This document shows, piece after piece, positions 46,254 to 54,359 of a stretch of DNA of 64,000 nt (position 1 is the stretch's first letter; each line of letters starts with the position of its first letter). The stretch spans positions 28,411-92,410 of the forward strand of contig MGPB01000018.1 of NCBI GenBank assembly GCA_001795455.1, written 5' to 3'. The notes beneath the pieces were generated by a model. It was not told the DNA's origin. It worked only from the letters and a program-made list of their open reading frames with translations, and searched no databases. Origin of the DNA: Curvibacter sp. GWA2_63_95 (GTDB lineage Bacteria > Pseudomonadota > Gammaproteobacteria > Burkholderiales > Burkholderiaceae_C). The position numbers and the translations under genes were made by a program.

Positions 46254-47104
46254 AAGACCTCCACCGCCTGTTCAGCGGGGCTTGGCACCGGCTCCAGCGC
46301 TGCGGCCGCAGTCTCCCGGCGCAGTTGCTGCAGGGCGGCCAGGCAGTAGTGGGTAAACCAGAGCGAGGAGAACGCAAAAATGAGTGTGTACAGCCAGATG
46401 GACAAGGGCACCAGCACGGGGGCCAGCGCCACCGCCACAAAGCCGACCGACCAGACCAGGCTGGGGGCCGCCCCCAGGTAACCCGTGAAAATGCCCATGC
46501 CCAGCAGCCACCAACGGTGGCGGCGCATCAAGGTATGGCGCTCTTCGGTGGTGGCATGGTCAGCCAGTGCATCAAAGGCCAGAACGCGGTAGGTGAGCCA
46601 ACCCCAAATGAGCGGAGGCAGCACCAGCACCAGCGGAGGCACAAACCACAAAGGCACAGAAAGCACCAGCAAGACCAGCGCGGTGAGACTGGCCCCCAGC
46701 CCCCAGAGCACACTCAGCAGGTAAGACGCGCCACCGGTGCGCTCCAGCGTGGGAAAGCGCCGTTGCGTGACCAGGCGCACGATCAAGGGCGTCATCAAGG
46801 TGGCCACCACGAGCAGGCTGGCCACCACGATCAGCGGCGTGGCCAGTGCAATCACAATCAGCGGCACCAGCACCGTCTTGAGCTTGCCAGCCCCTATGGA
46901 TTCAAGCCAAGTCCAAAGCTGATTGAGCAAGTCGGACGATTCCAGCAGCCCCTGCACCGCGGCCAGCGCGGGGTCCATGTAAAAGTACCCCAAGCCAGCG
47001 ATCAAGCCAATCACCAGCAGCAGGGGCAAGAGGGAGAGTCCGATCACCTTGGGGTGCAGGCAGTAGGCGACCGAGCGCCAAAACGCGTCGAGCATGGCAT
47101 TCAT
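46250..47104 (-). CDS. EI24/CysZ-like membrane protein
   Basis: 284 residues with a long array of hydrophobic helices (about 23-42, 77-108, 126-170, 197-220, 225-250) and the start MNAMLDAFWRSVAYCLHPKVIGLSLLPLLL typical of EI24-domain proteins. CysZ members transport sulfate, but this one lacks a cysteine-gene context, so the function is unassigned. Sits 3 bp after the pseudouridine synthase stop, in the same operon. Confidence 0.85.
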   Translation of the reverse strand: MNAMLDAFWRSVAYCLHPKVIGLSLLPLLLVIGLIAGLGYFYMDPALAAVQGLLESSDLLNQLWTWLESIGAGKLKTVLVPLIVIALATPLIVVASLLVVATLMTPLIVRLVTQRRFPTLERTGGASYLLSVLWGLGASLTALVLLVLSVPLWFVPPLVLVLPPLIWGWLTYRVLAFDALADHATTEERHTLMRRHRWWLLGMGIFTGYLGAAPSLVWSVGFVAVALAPVLVPLSIWLYTLIFAFSSLWFTHYCLAALQQLRRETAAAALEPVPSPAEQAVEVL

Positions 47105-47107
47105 GAA

Positions 47108-47857
47108 TCACTCCTTGGCTTGCACCGCCACCAGCTCTTCGGCACTGAGCCAACGCCATTGGCCAGGAGCCAGATCGGCCGGCAGCGCGACGCCACCAAT
47201 GCGGGAGCGATGCAAGCCCTCTACGCGGTTGCCCACGGCGGCCAGCATGCGTTTGACCTGGTGGTATTTGCCTTCGGTCAGGGTCAGACGCAGGTGGAAC
47301 TCGCTCACCGCCTCGCAGGCAGCAGCGCGGACCGGCGCCGGGTCATCGTCCAGCACCACGCCAGCCAGCAGTTTTTGCACCTGGCGCTCGTCCAGCGAAT
47401 GCTTGACGGTCACTTCATACACCTTGGGAACGTGATGCTTGGGCGAACTCATGCGGTGGATGAATTTGCCATCGTCTGTCAGCAGCAACATGCCCGTGGT
47501 GTCCTGGTCCAAGCGGCCCACGGCCTGCACACCCTGCACCGCCGCTTTTTGCGGACGCAGACGCAAGGGGGATGGCAGCAGGGTGTAGATGCTGGGGTAG
47601 GTCGACGGCTTTTGCGAGCACTCAGTTCCGGCCGGTTTGTGCAGCACCAGATAGGCCTTCTCGAAGTACTGCCACTCCACACCCTGTACTTTGAAACGCA
47701 GGCCTTCCGCTACAAATTCAGTAGCTGCTTGCGCAATAGTGACGGGGGCTAGAGCACTATCTGGCATATAAACCTGAACCAGGCCCTGCTGGATCAAACC
47801 GGCACAGACGCGGCGCGTGCCAAAACCTTGCGAATAGAGGATTTCCTGAAGCTGCAT
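47108..47857 (-). CDS. rsuA: 16S rRNA pseudouridine synthase, RsuA family
   Basis: 249 residues. N-terminal S4-like domain (MQLQEILYSQGFGTRRVCAGL), catalytic domain with VGRLDQDTTGMLLLTDDG (catalytic Asp in GRLD) and C-terminal KYHQVKRMLAAVGN. Probably modifies U516 of 16S rRNA. The linker between the two domains (DSALAPVTIAQAATEFVA) is encoded by a family-A repeat read on the minus strand. Start at 47857 by homology; the frame is open far upstream. Confidence 0.92.
   Translation of the reverse strand: MQLQEILYSQGFGTRRVCAGLIQQGLVQVYMPDSALAPVTIAQAATEFVAEGLRFKVQGVEWQYFEKAYLVLHKPAGTECSQKPSTYPSIYTLLPSPLRLRPQKAAVQGVQAVGRLDQDTTGMLLLTDDGKFIHRMSSPKHHVPKVYEVTVKHSLDERQVQKLLAGVVLDDDPAPVRAAACEAVSEFHLRLTLTEGKYHQVKRMLAAVGNRVEGLHRSRIGGVALPADLAPGQWRWLSAEELVAVQAKE
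47709..47772 (+). repeat. Family-A dispersed repeat inside rsuA (read on the opposite strand)
   Basis: GCTACAAATTCAGTAGCTGC, TTGCGCAATAGTGACGGGGG, CTAGAGCACTATCTGGCATA. Translated from the complementary strand as part of the S4/catalytic domain linker, where relatives have an unrelated short linker. Confidence 0.88.
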
Positions 47858-47924
47858 GGGCCCTAGTATCGCAGCCACAATCCGATAAACTGCAAATTGT
47901 TCCCGCCCAACGAAAGCCCGCCTC

Positions 47925-49454
47925 ATGTCCGATGATTTGGTGTTTAGTGACGAGCAAGCCGAAACCAGCTGCCGCAAGGCCCTGCCGCCCTGGCAGATTC
48001 TGGTGGTGGATGACGAGCCTGCCGTGCACGAAGTCACCAAGCTGGTCATGTCAGATTTTGAGATGGACGGACGCGGGCTGCACTTCACCCACTGCTACAG
48101 CGCCGCCGAAGCGCGCACCGTGTTGGCAGAACGCGCCGACATTGCGCTGATCCTGCTGGATGTGGTGATGGAGTCCGAACACGCCGGACTCGACTTGGCG
48201 CGCCACATCCGCGAAGACCTGGGCAACCTCAATGTGCGCATCATTCTGCGCACCGGCCAGCCCGGACAGGCCCCCGAAGAGCAGGTCATCCGCGACTACG
48301 ACATCAACGACTACAAGGAAAAAACCGACCTCACACGGCGCAAGCTCATCACGGTGTTTTACGCCGGGCTGCGCGCCTACCGCGACCTGATGCGCATTGA
48401 GCAGGCCAGCCTAGGGCTGCGGCGCTCGATCGAGGCTATCAGCCAGGTTTGTGATTCACGCAATCTGCGCAGTTTTGCATCGGCGGTGCTGGAGCAGGTC
48501 AACTTTTTGCTGGACCTCCATGGTGAAGGCCTGTGTGCCAGCCGGGTGTCTGCCTACACGGCCAACGCCACCCAGGGCCAATTGAAGGTGCTGGCGGCTA
48601 CCGAGGCCTACTCCCAGCTCATGGTGGATGAAGAGGTGCGCAACCTGCCACAAGAAGTTCAGGAGGCCATCACACGTGCCCTGCAAGAAAAAGTCAGTCA
48701 CCATGGCGAGCGTTATTACGCGGGCTACTTCAAGACCAAGGCCGGCAGCGAGAGCCTGATTTACATGGAGTTCGCCGAAACTGTCAGCGCGCAAGCCCGC
48801 GAACTGCTGGAGCTGTTTTCCCGCAACGTGGCCATTACCTACGACGGCCTGCTACTGCGCGAAGACACCGAAAGTGCACAGCGCACCACCATCTGCATTC
48901 TGGGCGGTGCCATCGAGAAGCGCTGCAGCGAGTCCTCCCTGCACCTGCAGCGGGTGGGAGACATTGCTGCGCTTTTGACCGCGGCTACCGGGGGTACCGA
49001 GCAGGAAATAGAACTGATGCGGGTGGCCGCGACCCTGCACGACGTGGGCAAGGCGTGTATTCCCGACCACATTTTGACCAAACCCGGCCCGCTGACACCC
49101 GAGGAATGGGCCACCATGCAAACCCACTCCCAAGAGGGCTACGCACTGCTGTCGCACTCCCGCTCCCGCGTCCACACACTGGGCGCCCAACTGGCCCAAG
49201 AGCACCACGAGCGCTGGGATGGCAGCGGCTACCCCCGGGGCCTGGCAGGCGAGGCCATCAGCCTGCCTGGGCGCATTGCGGCCGTGGCCGATGTGCTGGA
49301 CTCCCTGGTCAGCGCCAGCTGCTACAAACCTGCTTGGCCCCTGCAGGCCGCTCTAGACTATCTACAGAACGAATCGGGCCGGCACTTCGACCCACAACTC
49401 ATCGCTCTAGTCAACACCCAACGCCAAGCCATTGGGACTATTTACGCTGATTGA
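47925..49454 (+). CDS. Response regulator with REC, DUF3369 and HD-GYP domains
   Basis: 509 residues. Receiver (VVDDEPAVHEVT, acceptor in LILLDVVMESEHAG; about 22-145), DUF3369 (about 160-320), and a C-terminal HD-GYP domain (about 330-505) with LHDVGKACIPDHIL and HHERWDGSGYPRGL complete, including the GYP. Predicted c-di-GMP phosphodiesterase controlled by phosphorylation. No histidine kinase is adjacent. Divergent from rsuA. Confidence 0.94.
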   Translation: MSDDLVFSDEQAETSCRKALPPWQILVVDDEPAVHEVTKLVMSDFEMDGRGLHFTHCYSAAEARTVLAERADIALILLDVVMESEHAGLDLARHIREDLGNLNVRIILRTGQPGQAPEEQVIRDYDINDYKEKTDLTRRKLITVFYAGLRAYRDLMRIEQASLGLRRSIEAISQVCDSRNLRSFASAVLEQVNFLLDLHGEGLCASRVSAYTANATQGQLKVLAATEAYSQLMVDEEVRNLPQEVQEAITRALQEKVSHHGERYYAGYFKTKAGSESLIYMEFAETVSAQARELLELFSRNVAITYDGLLLREDTESAQRTTICILGGAIEKRCSESSLHLQRVGDIAALLTAATGGTEQEIELMRVAATLHDVGKACIPDHILTKPGPLTPEEWATMQTHSQEGYALLSHSRSRVHTLGAQLAQEHHERWDGSGYPRGLAGEAISLPGRIAAVADVLDSLVSASCYKPAWPLQAALDYLQNESGRHFDPQLIALVNTQRQAIGTIYAD

Positions 49455-49523
49455 CCGATTACATAAACTCTCACCCGACTTATAGAGCCACACTAGATGG
49501 CTCCATTTATAGGGCGGTGTGAG

Positions 49524-50222
49524 ATGTTTATTTCTTTTGTTGTGGGGATTTTGGTAGGAGCCGCCCTGCTTTTCTGGCGCAACCGTTACGTGGAACGGCA
49601 GCGTCGGCGCATCCCCGCCAGTTGGCCGCTCAAAACCCGCCCGCTGGTCAACTCGCAAGAGCGCCGTGTCTGGATCTGGCTCACCAAAGTGATGTTCGAC
49701 CAGCACATCCTGATCAAGCTCCCTGTCACCCGCTTCACCGCGCCAGCCAGCCAGGCCGAAGCCACCCATTGGTACAAGCTGCTCAACGGGGTGTATTGCA
49801 CATTCACCATCTGCAGTCTGGACGGCAGGGTCATCGGCTGCGTGGATGTCCCGGGGCCCCATGGCCTGTCCATAGGCAACCAGACGCTCAAACACAGCCT
49901 GCTGGACCAATGCAGCATCCGCTACGTGGTGGTTGACCCGAGCAACCTGCCGCACCTGAGCCAGATCCGGGCAATCTTCTTGGGCGAACAGGCGGCAAGG
50001 ACAGGCGCCAGCCAACCTCTGGATTCACGGTTTCAGGACGTCCGCGAACACTTGCACGCGGTCGTAACCCGACGCCGCCAAAGCAAGGGCAGCGACGCCA
50101 CACCCTCAGGACTCAGTCCGCTGAGCATGCCGGAATTCCCCGAAAGTCGCTTGGCTTCTGGCTGGGAACTCAACTCCTTCGTAAGCCCCCTGGACAGCCG
50201 GATCGGCGAACTCAAACCCTGA
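49524..50222 (+). CDS. DUF2726-domain membrane-anchored protein
   Basis: 232 residues. One N-terminal membrane helix (MFISFVVGILVGAALLFW), a basic stretch (RNRYVERQRRRIP), then a DUF2726-like domain (WLTKVMFDQHILIKLPVTRFTAP, later LDGRVIGCVDVPGP and LLDQCSIRYVVVDP). DUF2726 is thought to have a nuclease-related fold, but no catalytic activity can be asserted. The C-terminal ~65 residues are low in structure. Starts 69 bp after the HD-GYP gene, possibly cotranscribed. Confidence 0.7.
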   Translation: MFISFVVGILVGAALLFWRNRYVERQRRRIPASWPLKTRPLVNSQERRVWIWLTKVMFDQHILIKLPVTRFTAPASQAEATHWYKLLNGVYCTFTICSLDGRVIGCVDVPGPHGLSIGNQTLKHSLLDQCSIRYVVVDPSNLPHLSQIRAIFLGEQAARTGASQPLDSRFQDVREHLHAVVTRRRQSKGSDATPSGLSPLSMPEFPESRLASGWELNSFVSPLDSRIGELKP

Positions 50223-50226
50223 ACCC

Positions 50227-50248
50227 GGCAGATACCCGGGTATCTGCC
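50227..50248. promoter_or_regulatory. Perfect 22-bp palindrome between two convergent genes
   Basis: ggcagataccc / gggtatctgcc with no spacer, 4 bp after the DUF2726 stop and 6 bp before the aldolase stop. No T-tract on either side. Could be a terminator without U-tract or a protein-binding site. Confidence 0.6.
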
Positions 50249-50254
50249 ACGGGG

Positions 50255-50923
50255 TCAGATTCCGCGCAAGCTGGCCTGTATGTCCCGGTCGAATTGCTGG
50301 ATGGCCACCTGTGTCAGTGCATCAGAGCTCCAGGCAATCAGGCTGGCCGGTGGCAGGGTGACTGCCGCAGCCCCCAAGCCCATCAACTGCGCCAACACAT
50401 CGGGTGACTTGATGCTGGCGGCCAGCAATTGGGGGCCGGCAGTTTGCTGCGCCACGCAGGCCTGCATGAGCGCCCACACATTGCGCCCATCATTGACCAG
50501 GCGCCCCACGTAGGGCGCCACATAGTCTGCCCCCAACTCGCAGGCCCACAGCAGCTGCACGGGGTTGGATAAACCAGTCAACAAGACTGGCTGCCCCTGG
50601 GCCTTGGCCCAGCGGATGCAGGCCTCCCACTCAGGGGCACACGGCAGCTTTACAGTGAGCTGGACCGACAGGCGCTGCGACAGCGCCCGCAAAGATTCCA
50701 CCCATGTAGCCGCCAGCGCAAGATCACTGCTGGGCAGTTGCAGCATGAGTTCTGCAAACCCATGGTCTGCCGCTGCACGCAACAAATCCAGGTAGGTCGG
50801 CAGGTTCACTGGCAAGCCCGCTTGGTGGACCAGGCTGGGATTGGTCGTCACACCCTGCACGGAGGGGCACCCCGGGGGAAGCCTCCAGCTGCCCGTCTGG
50901 GCCGAGTCCAGGTAAATCTTCAC
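50255..50923 (-). CDS. Transaldolase / fructose-6-phosphate aldolase family protein
   Basis: 222 residues, the size of FSA/TalC aldolases. Start GTG (KIYLDSAQ) with AAGGA upstream. Schiff-base lysine in LTVKLPC; TTNPSL, YVAPYVGRL and AASIKSP are family motifs. Member of the small class I aldolases acting on fructose-6-phosphate or sedoheptulose-type sugars; exact substrate unknown. 11 bp downstream of the RbsD/FucU gene. Confidence 0.88.
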   Translation of the reverse strand: MKIYLDSAQTGSWRLPPGCPSVQGVTTNPSLVHQAGLPVNLPTYLDLLRAAADHGFAELMLQLPSSDLALAATWVESLRALSQRLSVQLTVKLPCAPEWEACIRWAKAQGQPVLLTGLSNPVQLLWACELGADYVAPYVGRLVNDGRNVWALMQACVAQQTAGPQLLAASIKSPDVLAQLMGLGAAAVTLPPASLIAWSSDALTQVAIQQFDRDIQASLRGI

Positions 50924-50934
50924 GGCGCGGTCCT

Positions 50935-51372
50935 TTAAAGAATGACGCCTTTGGCGTACATCGCATTACCGTAGGCAGTCGCCTCGCCACTTTGCACAAT
51001 CAGGCTCGCAGACTTGATTTTTTCGTAGAAGGCAAACCGCTCCACTGGCTCGACGCGCTCGGGGGCAATGCCCTCGTCTTGCAAGAGGCGCAACACCGCC
51101 AATTGGGCATCGGTGCGGTGGGTATCGGGCTGGTGACAGACACGCATGTACGCGGCAGGACGCGCCATATCCTCGGCCAAGGGAATCACCGACAGCACGG
51201 CACGACTTACCCGCTCCAGCGAATGGCCCGGCAAGCGCACCAAGGGTTTGCCGGCACTCAAAAAGTCAGCGGTGAAGTTGGCATCCACCACGGCCACCCA
51301 TTCGCCATGGCCCATGGCGGACAAATGCATGAGGAGCTCCGGCGTCAACAGAGGATCAATACCTTTTAGCAT
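50935..51372 (-). CDS. RbsD/FucU-family sugar mutarotase
   Basis: 145 residues. MLKGIDPLLTPELLMHLSAMGHGEWVAVVDANF is the family N terminus, with the conserved His and Asp, and FYEKIKSASLIVQSGEATAYGN the C-terminal signature. Interconverts pyranose/furanose or alpha/beta forms of a sugar such as fucose or ribose; the FucU branch is the closer match by length and the AYGN end. First gene of the minus-strand pair with the aldolase. Confidence 0.9.
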   Translation of the reverse strand: MLKGIDPLLTPELLMHLSAMGHGEWVAVVDANFTADFLSAGKPLVRLPGHSLERVSRAVLSVIPLAEDMARPAAYMRVCHQPDTHRTDAQLAVLRLLQDEGIAPERVEPVERFAFYEKIKSASLIVQSGEATAYGNAMYAKGVIL

Positions 51373-51708
51373 GCGATAAGCTCCAAAGAAAACATTTGAG
51401 CCCCATCCAAGGCACATTGCGACGAAGGAACGTAAAAATAGGTGCAGTACATGAAAACCCTGTCAATAAATAGTGTCTGAGCATGCCAGACGGATTGATT
51501 TAATCATATTAGTAAAATTACTTGATTTATTTAAGTGATTTTTTGGTGTAATACCTGCCCACCACTCCCGATGGTCAGAATGGGCACGCGAGTGCAACTG
51601 GGTATCAACAATTAAGGTTTGCGGTGCAGCCCGATGCATAGCGCTGGTTTATGCTGCTGCGCTTGAGCAAGCCACCCCGCCTCGCGAGGCAGACTGGATG
51701 AGAGAGAC
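51373..51708. promoter_or_regulatory. 336-bp AT-rich divergent control region of the sugar locus
   Basis: No gene. The centre is much more AT-rich than the flanks and contains a perfect palindrome tgatt-t-aatca (51496-51506) and an inverted repeat aaaattactt / aagtgatttt (51514-51542, one mismatch). These probably bind a regulator or form promoters for the divergent fucU-type and kinase genes. No regulator gene is adjacent. Confidence 0.55.
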
Positions 51709-52629
51709 ATGAGTGCATCGATTTGGGTATTGGGCGAAGCCTTGATGGACTGTGTAGCACAGCCCGACGGCACACTGCGCCCCTTCATGGGCGGTAGCCC
51801 GTTCAACATGGCTCGTGCAGCCGCGTTGCGCGGTGCCGAGGTGGGGTATGTCAACCCCTTATCCAGCGATCAATTCGGACTAAGCATGCACCAGCAGTTG
51901 GTGCAGGACGGCGTACAACCCTTGAGCCCCCCTAGCGCCCTCCCAACCTCACTTGCCGTGGTGCAAATCCACAACGGCCAGCCGAGCTACGGTTTTTACC
52001 GTGATGGCATTGCAGACCGGGATTACAGCGTGAACGCTGTGCTACTGCGGCTGCAGGCGCACCCGCCAGGCGTGCTGCACACCGGATCCCTGTTCTTGGT
52101 GCCGCCAGAGCACCACAAGGTAGTGGACATCCTGCAAGGGGCCAAGTCCCTGGGCTGGACCATCAGCATCGACGTCAACTTGCGCCCCAAGTTGGCCGCA
52201 GATTTGGGTCAGTATGTACGTGCCGTTCAGGACATTGCCAAACATGCCGATTGGCTCAAAGCCAGCGATGAGGACCTGGCGTTGCTAGGTTTTGCGCAGA
52301 CCACACGGGCAAATAGTGCTGCGATTGCCGCAAACTTCATGGAAAACGGCACTAGCCGGGTTGCCCTGACCTTTGGCGCACACGGCGCCTGGCTGGGCAT
52401 CGAAGGCAACAGTGCCGATGCAGATGTACCGGTGACACGCGTGGTAGACACCGTCGGCGCTGGCGACACGTTCTGGGGAAATTGCCTGGGCGATTGGGTC
52501 ACCAATCCCCAGGGCGCCCATCTGCGTGTTGCCCAAACACTGCGCCAGGCCATGCGGGCTGCCGCCATCAATTGTGAGCGTGCAGGTTGCCAGCCCCCAC
52601 GCTATGCCGAGGTGCAGGCCGCGGAGTAA
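51709..52629 (+). CDS. PfkB-family carbohydrate kinase (fructokinase-like)
   Basis: 306 residues. N-terminal LGEALMDCVA and GGSPFNMARAAALRGAEVGYVN, C-terminal PfkB signature DTVGAGDTFWG with the catalytic Asp. Substrate probably fructose or a related ketose. Divergent from the mutarotase-aldolase pair, which fits a small pathway mutarotase, kinase, aldolase; no sugar transporter or regulator lies next to it. Confidence 0.9.
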   Translation: MSASIWVLGEALMDCVAQPDGTLRPFMGGSPFNMARAAALRGAEVGYVNPLSSDQFGLSMHQQLVQDGVQPLSPPSALPTSLAVVQIHNGQPSYGFYRDGIADRDYSVNAVLLRLQAHPPGVLHTGSLFLVPPEHHKVVDILQGAKSLGWTISIDVNLRPKLAADLGQYVRAVQDIAKHADWLKASDEDLALLGFAQTTRANSAAIAANFMENGTSRVALTFGAHGAWLGIEGNSADADVPVTRVVDTVGAGDTFWGNCLGDWVTNPQGAHLRVAQTLRQAMRAAAINCERAGCQPPRYAEVQAAE

Positions 52630-52631
52630 GC

Positions 52632-52781
52632 TTATTTGTTCTTGAGCTTGCCGCGGGGAATCACCGCAGTCGTGACGGTGGTGCGCACGGGATCCACAAT
52701 CCCACTGGAGGGCTTGGGCGGCGACGTATCTTTCTTGGGTTTTTTCGATTCTTTGTTGGACTTTTGCTGACCTTTGGCCAT
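52632..52781 (-). CDS. Small basic protein of unknown function
   Basis: 49 residues, Lys- and Pro-rich: MAKGQQKSNKESKKPKKDTS, then PPKPSSGIVDPVRTTVTTAV and IPRGKLKNK. AAGGAGG six bases before the ATG is an excellent ribosome-binding site, which argues for a real gene. It overlaps nothing and is convergent with the kinase by 2 bp. Probably cytoplasmic, nucleic-acid-like composition; no family recognised with certainty. Confidence 0.7.
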   Translation of the reverse strand: MAKGQQKSNKESKKPKKDTSPPKPSSGIVDPVRTTVTTAVIPRGKLKNK

Positions 52782-52841
52782 GATGGCCTCCTTGGTAGTG
52801 GTGGTAATGTCAAACCAGTTTAACTGCCGAAAACCTCAGCA

Positions 52842-53246
52842 ATGCCAAAACAGATTCAAATACAAGAAGCAGAGGTCGAAACTACGGCGATCCGGGCCCA
52901 AGGTGCGGGGGGCCAAAACGTCAACAAGGTATCCAGTGCCATCCATCTGCGCTTTGACATTCCAGCATCCTCACTGCCAGAAGACGTGAAAGAACGGCTG
53001 CTGGCCTTGCAGGACAGCCGCATCACCCGCGAGGGTGTCGTCGTGCTCAAGGCCCAACAATTCCGCACGCAAGAACTTAACCGGCTCGATGCCTTTGAAC
53101 GGCTTCATACCCTGGTTAATAGCGTTGCCACGCCTCCCAAGCCTCGCAAAGCAACTCAGCCTACGTACGCTTCCCGCCAGCGCCGCCTTGAATCCAAGAC
53201 CCAACGCTCCGCCATCAAAGCCCAACGTGGTAAGCCAGTGGAATAG
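52842..53246 (+). CDS. arfB: Alternative ribosome-rescue factor B (YaeJ)
   Basis: 134 residues. A peptidyl-tRNA hydrolase domain of class-I release factors with the catalytic GGQ in RAQGAGGQNVNKVSSAIHL, but no codon-recognition domain, and a basic C-terminal tail (TYASRQRRLESKTQRSAIKAQRGK) that enters the empty mRNA channel of stalled ribosomes. Complete. Convergent with tmRNA across a shared terminator. Confidence 0.94.
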   Translation: MPKQIQIQEAEVETTAIRAQGAGGQNVNKVSSAIHLRFDIPASSLPEDVKERLLALQDSRITREGVVVLKAQQFRTQELNRLDAFERLHTLVNSVATPPKPRKATQPTYASRQRRLESKTQRSAIKAQRGKPVE

Positions 53247-53254
53247 ACAAAACA

Positions 53255-53286
53255 AAAGCCGCCAGCTATTGCTAGCTGGCGGCTTT
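53255..53286. terminator. Bidirectional terminator between arfB and ssrA
   Basis: 14-bp perfect stem aaagccgccagcta / tagctggcggcttt around ttgc, with A and T runs at the ends. Serves arfB on plus; ssrA ends 13 bp away on minus. Confidence 0.88.
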
Positions 53287-53298
53287 GGTCTGGGGGTA

Positions 53299-53675
53299 TG
53301 GTGGAGCTGGCGGGATTTGAACCCGCGTCCACAAGCCTTCTTCGAACAGTTCTACATGTGTAGCCGTCTGATTTAGATCTCACTCCTTGCATCGCGCAGT
53401 GGCACGCTATACAAGACGCCAGCAACCTATTGTCTCGGCCCACCCTAAGTTACCCAAGGCAGGCCCAGCCGAATGAAATTAGCCCACAGCCTGGACGGCT
53501 TGCGCCACCCTTGCCCAGCCTATCGGCTTGCTGTTGTGAGCCTCACGTGCAATTAAGCAGCGAGTGCGAAACGTTCGTCGTTTGCAGTTAGTTTGTTTGA
53601 ATCTGTTTTACGAGCGCATTCAGCTCGACATGCCCTGCTGCGCGTCCGAACCCGTGTCGAAACCAGTGCAGCCCC
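53299..53675 (-). ncRNA. ssrA: Transfer-messenger RNA (tmRNA)
   Basis: 377 nt. The 5' end is GGGGCTGCACTGGTTTCGAC on the minus strand; the 3' end carries the T arm GGTTCAAATCC and acceptor ending ...CTCCACCA. The tag-coding part (plus positions 53553-53585, read on minus) is GCA AAC GAC GAA CGT TTC GCA CTC GCT GCT TAA, giving ANDERFALAA, the betaproteobacterial tag. The acceptor 5' and 3' strands pair. Confidence 0.97.
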
Positions 53676-53687
53676 TCAACCCCTATT

Positions 53688-54359
53688 TTAGGCGCCAGGC
53701 AGCAATTGCAAGAGGGCCAAGGGAGATTTAATTTCGGCATCCGCTTGCCAAGCGCCCGTATCGAGCTGGCTGCCTAAGTAACCGTAAGTCGCAGCCACAG
53801 TGCGCATGCCGGCAGCGCGCCCAGCCACGATATCGCGCTCGTCATCACCCACGTAAATGCAGCCCCCCGGGTCCACGCCCAGGCGCCTGGCCGCCTCCAA
53901 CAAGGGGGCGGGGTGTGGTTTCGCATGGGGCGTGGTATCCCCACTCACTACGGCACCTGCATTAGCGAACAAGGGCATGGACCGGGTCAGCGGGTTGGTG
54001 AAGCGCTGGGACTTGTTGGTCACCACTCCCCACGGCAGTTGGCGCTGCTCCAGCGTTTGCAACATTTCCTGCACGCCATCAAATGCATAGGTGTTGTGCG
54101 TCATGCAGCGCTCGTAATTGGCAAAGAACTCTTCTCGCATTGCGTCAAAGTCCGGGTCCTGCGGCGAGAGACCAAATGCAATATGCAGCATGCCGCGCGC
54201 ACCGGCACCCGCCATCGGACGATACCGTTCTGCGGACAGCGAAGGCATGCCACGGTCCAGTCGCATTTTGTCAGCAGCCCCCCCCAAATCGGGAGCACTG
54301 TCAATCAAGGTGCCATCCAGATCAAACAGCACAGCTTGGATGTCACGGAAAACTTGCAT
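53688..54359 (-). CDS. gph: Phosphoglycolate phosphatase
   Basis: 223 residues, HAD superfamily. Nucleophile motif VLFDLDGTLID at the start, VTNKSQ, the lysine in KPHPAPLLEAA, and GDDERDIVAGRAAGM. Start at 54359 overlaps the ubiG stop by one base. Cleans 2-phosphoglycolate from DNA repair or oxygenation; the ubiG-gph pair is usual in betaproteobacteria. Confidence 0.94.
   Translation of the reverse strand: MQVFRDIQAVLFDLDGTLIDSAPDLGGAADKMRLDRGMPSLSAERYRPMAGAGARGMLHIAFGLSPQDPDFDAMREEFFANYERCMTHNTYAFDGVQEMLQTLEQRQLPWGVVTNKSQRFTNPLTRSMPLFANAGAVVSGDTTPHAKPHPAPLLEAARRLGVDPGGCIYVGDDERDIVAGRAAGMRTVAATYGYLGSQLDTGAWQADAEIKSPLALLQLLPGA

Noticed and set aside
53299..53335. An isolated tRNA 3' half
   Set aside because: The ggatttgaacccgcgtcc arm belongs to the 3' end of tmRNA, whose 5' end and tag codons are found upstream on the same strand.
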